Assembly: GCF_026262575.1 (NCBI RefSeq) | Contig: NZ_JAPKFL010000035.1 | Location: forward strand, 1-46,909 | From: Streptomyces marinisediminis | Lineage (GTDB): Bacteria; Actinomycetota; Actinomycetes; Streptomycetales; Streptomycetaceae | Direction of reading: 5' to 3' | DNA length: 46,909 nucleotides | Shown: positions 41,820-46,909 of the stretch, piece by piece | Position numbering within the stretch: position 1 is the stretch's first letter | Layout of the letters: every line of letters begins with the position of its first letter | Made by a program: the position numbers and the translations under genes | Notes under the pieces: model-generated | The model's input: the letters and a program-made list of their open reading frames with translations, nothing else | What the model was told of the DNA's origin: nothing | Database searches by the model: none

Positions 41820-44330
41820 CTACAGCTTCTCCACCGGCGCGTACCGCAGGAGCAGACGCTTGGGCTTGGCGTCGCCGAAGTCGATCGTGGCCTGTGCCTT
41901 GTCACCGCTGTCCTGCACCGCGACGACGGTGCCGAGGCCGAACTGGTCGTGCGTGACGCGGTCGCCCACCGCGAGCGAGACCACGGGACGCTCCTGCACC
42001 CGGCGGGTGGCGAACCCGCCCGCGCCACCGCCGCGCCGGGGCGCGGACACCGGCGGGGAGGCGGCCCCGGTGCCCAGTCGGCGCCAGTCCACGTACTCGG
42101 CCGGGATCTCCTCCAGGAAGCGGGAGGGCGGGTTGTGCGCGGGCTGGCCCCACGCGCTGCGCAGCGTCGCCCGGCTGAGGTAGAGCCGCTCGCGGGCGCG
42201 GGTGATGCCGACGTAGGCCAGCCGCCGCTCCTCCTCCAGCTCCTTGGCCTGGCCGAGCGCCCGCTGGTGCGGGAACACGCCGTCCTCCATGCCGGTGAGG
42301 AAGACGACGGGGAACTCCAGGCCCTTGGCGGTGTGCAGCGTCATCAGCGTGACCACGCCGGTGCCGGGGTCGCCCGCGTCCTCGTCGGGGATCTGGTCGG
42401 AGTCGGCGACGAGGGCCACCTGCTCCAGGAAGTCCGCGAGCGTGCCGGGGTCGTCCTCGCCCCGCTCCTGTTCGAATTCCAGGGCGACGGCGGCCAGTTC
42501 CTGGAGGTTCTCCACCCGCGTCTCGTCCTGCGGGTCGTTGGACGCCTGGAGCTCGGCGAGGTAGCCGGTGCGCTCCAGCACCGCCTCCAGCACGGTGGCC
42601 GGGCCCGCGCCCGACTCCGCGACCGTGCGCAGCTCCTCCATCATCGTGTTGAACCGCTTGACGGCGTTGGCCGAGCGCGCCGCCATGCCGTACGCCTCGT
42701 CCACCCGGCGCAGCGCCTGCGGGAAGCCGATCCGCTCCCGGGCGGCCAGGGCGTCGATCATCGCCTCCGCGCGGTCCCCGATGCCGCGCTTGGGCACGTT
42801 GAGGATGCGGCGCAGCGGCACCGAGTCCTCGGGGTTGGCGAGCACGCGCAGGTAGGCCAGGACGTCCCGGACCTCCTTGCGCTCGTAGAACCGCACGCCG
42901 CCGACGACCTTGTAGGGCAGGCCGACGCGGATGAAGATCTCCTCGAACACGCGGGACTGCGCGTTGGTGCGGTAGAACACCGCGACGTCGCCCGGGGTGG
43001 CGTCCCCGGCGTCGGTGAGCCGGTCGATCTCCTCGGCGACGAACTGGGCCTCGTCGTGCTCGCTGTCCGCGACGTAACCGGTGATGCGCGAGCCGGCCCC
43101 CGCCTGCGTCCACAGGTTCTTCGGACGGCGGTTCTCGTTGCGCTCGATGACGGCGTTGGCGGCGGACAGGATGGTCTGCGTGGAGCGGTAGTTCTGCTCC
43201 AGCAGGATCGTCGTGGCGTCCGGGTAGTCCTCCTCGAACTGGAGGATGTTGCGGATGGTGGCGCCGCGGAAGGCGTAGATCGACTGGTCCGCGTCGCCCA
43301 CGACGCACAGCTCGCCGCGCTCCACCCCCGGCCCGGGGCCCGCGCCGTCGGCCCCGGTGGCGAACCCGCCGTCGGCGGCGCCGTGCGGGCCGCCGACCCC
43401 GACGAGCTCGCGGACCAGGGTGTACTGGGCGTGGTTGGTGTCCTGGTACTCGTCGACGAGCACGTGCCGGAAGCGCCTGCGGTAGTGCTCGGCGACGTCG
43501 GGGAACGCCTGGAGCAGATGCACGGTGGTCATGATGATGTCGTCGAAGTCCAGCGCGTTCGCCTCGCGCAGCCGCGCCTGGTACGTGCGGTAGGCCTCGG
43601 CGAGCGTCTTCTCGAAGCCGTCGGTGGCCTGCTGCGCGAAGTCCTCGTCGTCGATCAGCTCGTTCTTGAGGTTGGAGACCTTCGCGCTGAAGGACTTGGG
43701 CGGGTACCGCTTCGGGTCCAGGTCCAGGTCGCGGCAGACCAGGGCCATCAGGCGCCTGGCGTCGGCGGCGTCGTAGATCGAGAACGACGACGTGAAGCCC
43801 AGCTTCCTGCTCTCCCGGCGCAGGATGCGCACACACGCGCTGTGGAAGGTGGACACCCACATCGACTGCGCGCGCGGGCCCACCAGCTCCGCCACGCGCT
43901 CCTTCATCTCGCCCGCCGCCTTGTTGGTGAACGTGATGGCGAGCACGGCCCCCGGGTGCACCTTGCGGGCGCCCAGCAGATAGGCGATGCGGTGGGTGAG
44001 GACGCGCGTCTTGCCCGAACCGGCGCCCGCGACGATCAGCAGCGGGGAGCCGCTGTGGACGACGGCGGCGCGCTGCTGCTCGTTCAGCCCCGACAGCAGC
44101 GCTTCCGGGTCCGTCACCGGGCGCGGGGCGCCGTCGCGGTAGTGGCCGTCCCGCCCGGGCCCGGCGCCCGGCCCGGCGAAGGAGCCGGTGAACAGGCCCT
44201 CCGGCACCTCCTCCGCCGGCTCGCCCGGCTGCCCGGGTACGCCGAGGGACCCCTCGGGCGGGGGCGGCGGCTCCTCGTCCCCGGGGGGCTCGAGGTGGGC
44301 CAGGAAGCTGTCGTCGAAGAGGCTGCTCAT
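41820..44330 (-). CDS. pcrA: UvrD/PcrA-type DNA helicase
   Basis: An 836-residue superfamily 1A helicase. Walker A AGAGSGKT (101-108), ITFTNKAAGEMKERV, VSTFHSACVRIL, DEYQDTNHAQY (motif II), GDADQSIYAFRGA (motif III), LLEQNYRST, TLHTAKGLEFPVVFLTGMEDG (motif V) and VGITRARERLYL (motif VI). Known roles are nucleotide excision repair, replication restart and removal of RecA. The first 75 residues are Pro/Glu/Gly-rich and unusual; a shorter insert (GADGAGPGPG) lies near residue 330. The C-terminus ends in a Tudor-like fold with VGDRVTHDQFGLGTVVAV, as in PcrA. ATG 44330; a -10-like TAGACT lies 9 nt upstream. Confidence 0.96.
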   Translation of the reverse strand: MSSLFDDSFLAHLEPPGDEEPPPPPEGSLGVPGQPGEPAEEVPEGLFTGSFAGPGAGPGRDGHYRDGAPRPVTDPEALLSGLNEQQRAAVVHSGSPLLIVAGAGSGKTRVLTHRIAYLLGARKVHPGAVLAITFTNKAAGEMKERVAELVGPRAQSMWVSTFHSACVRILRRESRKLGFTSSFSIYDAADARRLMALVCRDLDLDPKRYPPKSFSAKVSNLKNELIDDEDFAQQATDGFEKTLAEAYRTYQARLREANALDFDDIIMTTVHLLQAFPDVAEHYRRRFRHVLVDEYQDTNHAQYTLVRELVGVGGPHGAADGGFATGADGAGPGPGVERGELCVVGDADQSIYAFRGATIRNILQFEEDYPDATTILLEQNYRSTQTILSAANAVIERNENRRPKNLWTQAGAGSRITGYVADSEHDEAQFVAEEIDRLTDAGDATPGDVAVFYRTNAQSRVFEEIFIRVGLPYKVVGGVRFYERKEVRDVLAYLRVLANPEDSVPLRRILNVPKRGIGDRAEAMIDALAARERIGFPQALRRVDEAYGMAARSANAVKRFNTMMEELRTVAESGAGPATVLEAVLERTGYLAELQASNDPQDETRVENLQELAAVALEFEQERGEDDPGTLADFLEQVALVADSDQIPDEDAGDPGTGVVTLMTLHTAKGLEFPVVFLTGMEDGVFPHQRALGQAKELEEERRLAYVGITRARERLYLSRATLRSAWGQPAHNPPSRFLEEIPAEYVDWRRLGTGAASPPVSAPRRGGGAGGFATRRVQERPVVSLAVGDRVTHDQFGLGTVVAVQDSGDKAQATIDFGDAKPKRLLLRYAPVEKL

Positions 44331-44339
44331 CGCCTACCG

Positions 44340-44345
44340 AGTCTA
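44340..44345 (-). promoter_or_regulatory. Candidate -10 box of pcrA
   Basis: On the minus strand TAGACT ends 9 nt before the pcrA ATG. The word is identical to the box for the divergent DUF1707 gene at 44384. Confidence 0.35.
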
Positions 44346-44383
44346 GAGTCTGCCGCGGACACCGGGCCGGGGGCCACCGCTCC

Positions 44384-44389
44384 TAGACT
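44384..44389 (+). promoter_or_regulatory. -10 box, leaderless DUF1707 gene
   Basis: TAGACT ends 7 nt before the ATG at 44397. No ribosome binding site is present. Confidence 0.5.
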
Positions 44390-44396
44390 TGCTCGC

Positions 44397-45008
44397 ATGA
44401 CTGACGCCTCGCGAGCGCCCGTGCCCGGCCCCGACCACGACCCCGCGCTGCGGGCGTCCCACGCGGACCGCGAGGCCGTGGCCGACCGACTGCGCGAGGC
44501 GGCGGGCGACGGACGGCTCGACCTGGAGGAGCTGGAGGAGCGGCTGGAGCGGGCGTTCTCGGCGAAGACGTACGGCGAGCTGGCCCCGCTGACGGCCGAC
44601 CTGCCCGGCGCGCCGCCACCCGGCGCGCCGGGCCTGCGCGCCGAGGAGCCGCTCGTCCTGCACGCGGGCGCGGGGGACGTCACGCAGACCGGGCACTGGC
44701 ACGTGCCGCGGCACATCTCGGCGACGTCGCTGATGGGCAACGTCAAGATCGACTTCAGCCAGGCGGAGTGCCACGTGCGCGAGGTGCTGCTGGAGGTCCG
44801 GGTGCCCATCGGCGACGTGACGATCGTCGTACCGGAGGGCTGGACGGTGCGGGCGCACGGGGTGCGCGCCTACGTCGGGTCCGTGCGGAACAAGGTGATC
44901 GACCCGCCGGCGGACGGGGCGCCGACGCTGGAGGTGACCGGGTCCGCCGGGATGGGGAACGTGCGCATCCGCTACCCGAACCGGTGGGAGCTGCGCCGCC
45001 GCAAGTAG
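44397..45008 (+). CDS. DUF1707 protein with LiaF-like C-terminal domain
   Basis: A 203-residue protein. Residues 18-70 are a DUF1707 domain: LRASHADREAVADRLREAAGDGRLDLEELEERLERAFSAKTYGEL (in actinomycetes, DUF1707 acts as a short membrane-associated helical domain). The remainder, ISATSLMGNVKIDFSQAECHV, VPIGDVTIVVPEGWTVRAHG and SAGMGNVRIRYPNRWELRRR, resembles the cell-wall-active antibiotics response (LiaF) beta-helix repeats. No membrane span is found, so it is likely cytoplasmic. ATG at 44397 is decided by the -10 box; it is probably leaderless. Divergent from pcrA. A role in envelope stress signalling is suggested only by the LiaF-like part. Confidence 0.8.
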   Translation: MTDASRAPVPGPDHDPALRASHADREAVADRLREAAGDGRLDLEELEERLERAFSAKTYGELAPLTADLPGAPPPGAPGLRAEEPLVLHAGAGDVTQTGHWHVPRHISATSLMGNVKIDFSQAECHVREVLLEVRVPIGDVTIVVPEGWTVRAHGVRAYVGSVRNKVIDPPADGAPTLEVTGSAGMGNVRIRYPNRWELRRRK

Positions 45009-45038
45009 TCGCGCCCCGCACCGGCGCGCGGCCACCCG

Positions 45039-45057
45039 ACCCGGGCCGGCCCCGGGT
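45039..45057. terminator. Hairpin between DUF1707 and small membrane protein genes
   Basis: ACCCGGG (45039-45045) and CCCGGGT (45051-45057) with a 5-nt loop, inside the 117-bp gap between convergent genes. Confidence 0.5.
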
Positions 45058-45125
45058 GCGCGGCGCCGACGCGGGGTGGCGCGCCGGACGGCGTCCGCCC
45101 GCGGCGTCAGGCCCGGAGCGTGGCG

Positions 45126-45479
45126 TCAGGTCCAGAGCGTGGCGATGAGGATGTTGACGATGGTCAGCAGTCCGACGGTGCCCATGACCGGTGCCGGGAC
45201 CGCGCGGTCGTCGCGCTTGACGTAGACCAGTGCGAGGATCACCACGAGCACGGCGAGCTTGATGCCGATCTTGACGTGGTTCACCTCGGCCCCGTCCGCC
45301 TCGTTCAGCCCGACGAGCGCCACCCCCGTGACCAGCATCGTGAGCGCGCCGTGCAGCATGCCCGGGAGCATCCGGGCCTCACCGGCGCCCAGGGCCTTCG
45401 TCTGGAACAGGAAGCCGCCCAGGAGCGCGGCGATGCCGATGATGTGGAGCGCGACGACGGCGTTGATCAGTATCTCCAT
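45126..45479 (-). CDS. Small four-span membrane protein
   Basis: A 117-residue protein, almost all hydrophobic, with four spans: ILINAVVALHIIGIAALLGGFL, MLHGALTMLVTGVALVGL, VKIGIKLAVLVVILALVYV and VMGTVGLLTIVNILIATLW. It resembles the actinobacterial DUF1772-like/copper-resistance-D-like integral membrane proteins in general appearance only; I do not assign a family. ATG at 45479; no strong ribosome binding site is visible. Terminates facing DUF1707. Confidence 0.75.
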   Translation of the reverse strand: MEILINAVVALHIIGIAALLGGFLFQTKALGAGEARMLPGMLHGALTMLVTGVALVGLNEADGAEVNHVKIGIKLAVLVVILALVYVKRDDRAVPAPVMGTVGLLTIVNILIATLWT

Positions 45480-45661
45480 GAACCGGAGCGTAACCGGCGG
45501 CTAGCAGGCCGGGCCGCCCGGGGCCAGCGGCTCGCGCGGCCCGGTCGCAAACGGTGCGCGAACGGTCGGTGAGCGGCACCGCGAGCCGTACCGGACAGGG
45601 CACGGACGATCGCCTGCGGTCAGTGGCGGTCATCGCCCGGCAGGTGGGCGGTGCGGCGGCC

Positions 45662-45667
45662 TAGCGT
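45662..45667 (+). promoter_or_regulatory. -10 box of the NlpC/P60 gene
   Basis: TAGCGT ends 8 nt before the ATG at 45676; leaderless geometry, slightly longer than the others. Confidence 0.4.
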
Positions 45668-45675
45668 CGCCGTCC

Positions 45676-46731
45676 ATGGCAGCGCATCGCAGACCCCGAC
45701 GCCCCCGTCTTCGCGCCCGCTCCGGCCCGCGGGCCTGGGTGAGCCTGGCCCTGGCCGGGGCCGCCACCGCGACCGCGGCCGCCTCGGGCACCGCCCACGG
45801 GGAGCCCCAGACGGACCCCGGCGCCGGGCAGGTACGCGCCGACGTGGACGGGCTGCGCCACGCCGCCGGGGCGGCCACCGAGCGGCACCACGCCGCGCGG
45901 GACGCCGCCGACCGCGCCGAGCGGCGGCCGGACACCCTCGCCGACCAGGCCGCCCGCACGGCGGACGCGGCCGACACCGCGCGCAACGCCCTCGGCTCCC
46001 TGGCCACCGCCCGGTACCGGCAGGGCGCGGTGGGCCCGACCGTGCGCCTGGCCCTGTCCACCGCGCCGCGTGACGCCCTGCGCCGCGCGGCCACCGAGGA
46101 GCGGGCCGGGGCGCGGCAGGCCGGCACGCTGCGGCAGTTGCGCGACCGGCTGCGCGAGGGCGACCTGCCGCGGGCGGAGGCGCGGGACGAGGCCGCCGAG
46201 GTGCGCGAGGCCCGGCGGGCGGCGAGCCGGCACAAGCGCGCGGCGCTGGAGAAGCTCTCGGCGGCCCGGCGGTTGCTGGCTGGGCCGGGGAACGCGGGGC
46301 CGGAGAACACGGAGCACCCGGCACCGCCGCGCACCGCGGGGGCGCCGGCGGCCCCGGGCACCGCGCCGGGACCCGCCCCAGGCACCCGCGCCGCGCAGGC
46401 GGTCGCGTACGCGCGCCAGGCGCTGGGCCGTCCGTACGCCTGGGGCGCCACGGGGCCGGACGCCTTCGACTGCTCGGGGCTCACCCAGGCGGCCTGGCGC
46501 GCCGCGGGCGTCTTCCTGCCGCGCACGACGTACACGCAGGTCGACGCGGGCCGCCGGGTGGCCCGCGACGCGCTGGCCCCCGGCGACCTGGTCTTCTTCC
46601 ACGAGAACCTCAGCCACGTGGGCCTCTACGTCGGCGGCGGCCGGATGATCCACGCCCCTCGGCCGGGCGCCACGGTGCGCGTCGCCCCCGTCGACCAGAT
46701 GCCGTTCGCGGCGGCCACCCGCCCGGCCTGA
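45676..46731 (+). CDS. Secreted NlpC/P60 peptidase
   Basis: A 351-residue protein. N-terminal basic MAAHRRPRRPRLRAR followed by a hydrophobic signal segment (WVSLALAGAATATAAASG, cut likely near TAHG). Residues 55-205 are a predicted coiled coil rich in Ala/Arg/Glu, typical of actinobacterial NlpC/P60 proteins. A Pro/Gly linker precedes the catalytic domain with VAYARQALGRPYAWGATGPDAFDCSGLTQAAW (catalytic Cys about 266), DLVFFHENLSHVGLYVG (His about 314) and MIHAPRPG (third residue). Peptidoglycan D,L-endopeptidase activity is expected, outside the membrane. ATG at 45676. Confidence 0.88.
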   Translation: MAAHRRPRRPRLRARSGPRAWVSLALAGAATATAAASGTAHGEPQTDPGAGQVRADVDGLRHAAGAATERHHAARDAADRAERRPDTLADQAARTADAADTARNALGSLATARYRQGAVGPTVRLALSTAPRDALRRAATEERAGARQAGTLRQLRDRLREGDLPRAEARDEAAEVREARRAASRHKRAALEKLSAARRLLAGPGNAGPENTEHPAPPRTAGAPAAPGTAPGPAPGTRAAQAVAYARQALGRPYAWGATGPDAFDCSGLTQAAWRAAGVFLPRTTYTQVDAGRRVARDALAPGDLVFFHENLSHVGLYVGGGRMIHAPRPGATVRVAPVDQMPFAAATRPA

Positions 46732-46830
46732 CGACGCCCCCGCCCGGCCGGCGACGGGCTCGGCCCGGGTCGGCGGCGCACGTCTCCTTCGCCCGCCGGC
46801 CGCGGGTGGACGCCGTCCGGGTGCGCGCGG

Positions 46831-46846
46831 GGCGCCCCGGGGCGCC
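46831..46846. terminator. 16-bp palindrome after NlpC/P60 gene
   Basis: GGCGCCCC directly followed by GGGGCGCC, 100 bp after the stop codon. It may terminate the NlpC/P60 transcript or that of a gene entering from the right. Confidence 0.35.
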
Positions 46847-46884
46847 GTGGGTCCGCCCGGGGCGGGTGGGTCCGCCCGGGGCGG
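46847..46884. repeat. Tandem duplication of a 19-bp unit
   Basis: GTGGGTCCGCCCGGGGCGG is present twice in direct contact (46847-46865, 46866-46884). Confidence 0.7.
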
Positions 46885-46893
46885 GGCGCGGTC

Positions 46894-46909
46894 TCAGTCG
46901 GTCCGCAGC
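46894..46909 (-). CDS. Possible C-terminal end of a gene entering from the right
   Basis: The last 16 bases read on the minus strand as ...LRTD followed by TGA (46896-46894). With a palindrome and repeats just beyond, this is a plausible end of a gene that converges on the NlpC/P60 gene. Four codons are not enough to identify it. Confidence 0.25.

Overview
The window is about 47 kb of very GC-rich DNA (third codon positions almost all G or C, many GTG starts, almost every gene ending in TGA or TAG). The gene families are typical of a Streptomyces or close actinomycete chromosome: DUF397 with XRE/DUF5753, DUF3017, DUF2690, DUF6350, DUF1707, IcmB and an Mca-like set of core metabolic genes. No rRNA, tRNA, CRISPR array, insertion sequence or prophage was seen. 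From memory, the order mdh - folD - purH/purN - sucCD - MoxR cluster - icmB - pcrA is that of the conserved core of Streptomyces chromosomes. The window therefore looks like mostly vertical core DNA, with a small reworked patch at its left edge.

Left part (1-9.5 kb): a DUF397 gene preceded by a frameshifted remnant of its usual XRE/DUF5753 partner and flanked by two copies of a terminator-containing repeat; a small membrane protein and a membrane metallophosphoesterase; a penicillin-binding D,D-carboxypeptidase; a TerD protein; then on the minus strand a phospholipase-D-like protein, a BrkB/YihY membrane protein, a 2H phosphoesterase and tryptophanyl-tRNA synthetase.

Middle (9.5-29.5 kb): ornithine aminotransferase facing a GMC oxidoreductase and a betaine-aldehyde-type dehydrogenase (a likely choline-to-betaine pair); malate dehydrogenase with three TGACG direct repeats upstream; a transmembrane HTH-DUF2690 protein; folD-DUF3017; two tandem related membrane proteins; purN-purH (overlapping); a DUF6350 membrane protein divergent from a membrane-anchored sigma-like protein across a 23-bp palindrome; and sucC-sucD. 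The metabolic genes cover the TCA cycle, one-carbon units and the end of purine synthesis: FolD supplies the formyl-tetrahydrofolate that PurN and PurH consume.

Right part (29.5-46.9 kb): the most intriguing block is a divergon. On the minus strand lie MoxR AAA+ ATPase, a DUF5682 protein and a VWA protein, joined by two 4-bp ATGA overlaps. On the plus strand lie a SWIM zinc-finger protein and a DUF5691 protein, joined by a GTGA overlap. The DUF5682 protein carries two GxxH motifs and a Glu, reminiscent of TraB/TIKI-type metal hydrolases. A 19-bp palindrome sits in the SWIM promoter, and part of its sequence recurs near the MoxR start. Then come icmB, a triacylglycerol-lipase-like esterase, an M23 peptidase with a long low-complexity cytoplasmic arm, pcrA, a DUF1707 protein, a small membrane protein and a secreted NlpC/P60 peptidase.

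Many plus-strand genes have a TANNNT-type -10 box 6-8 nt before the start codon, suggesting leaderless transcripts. Convergent gene pairs are usually separated by strong GC hairpins without U-tracts. All functional calls rest on motif and family recognition by eye; no database search was run.
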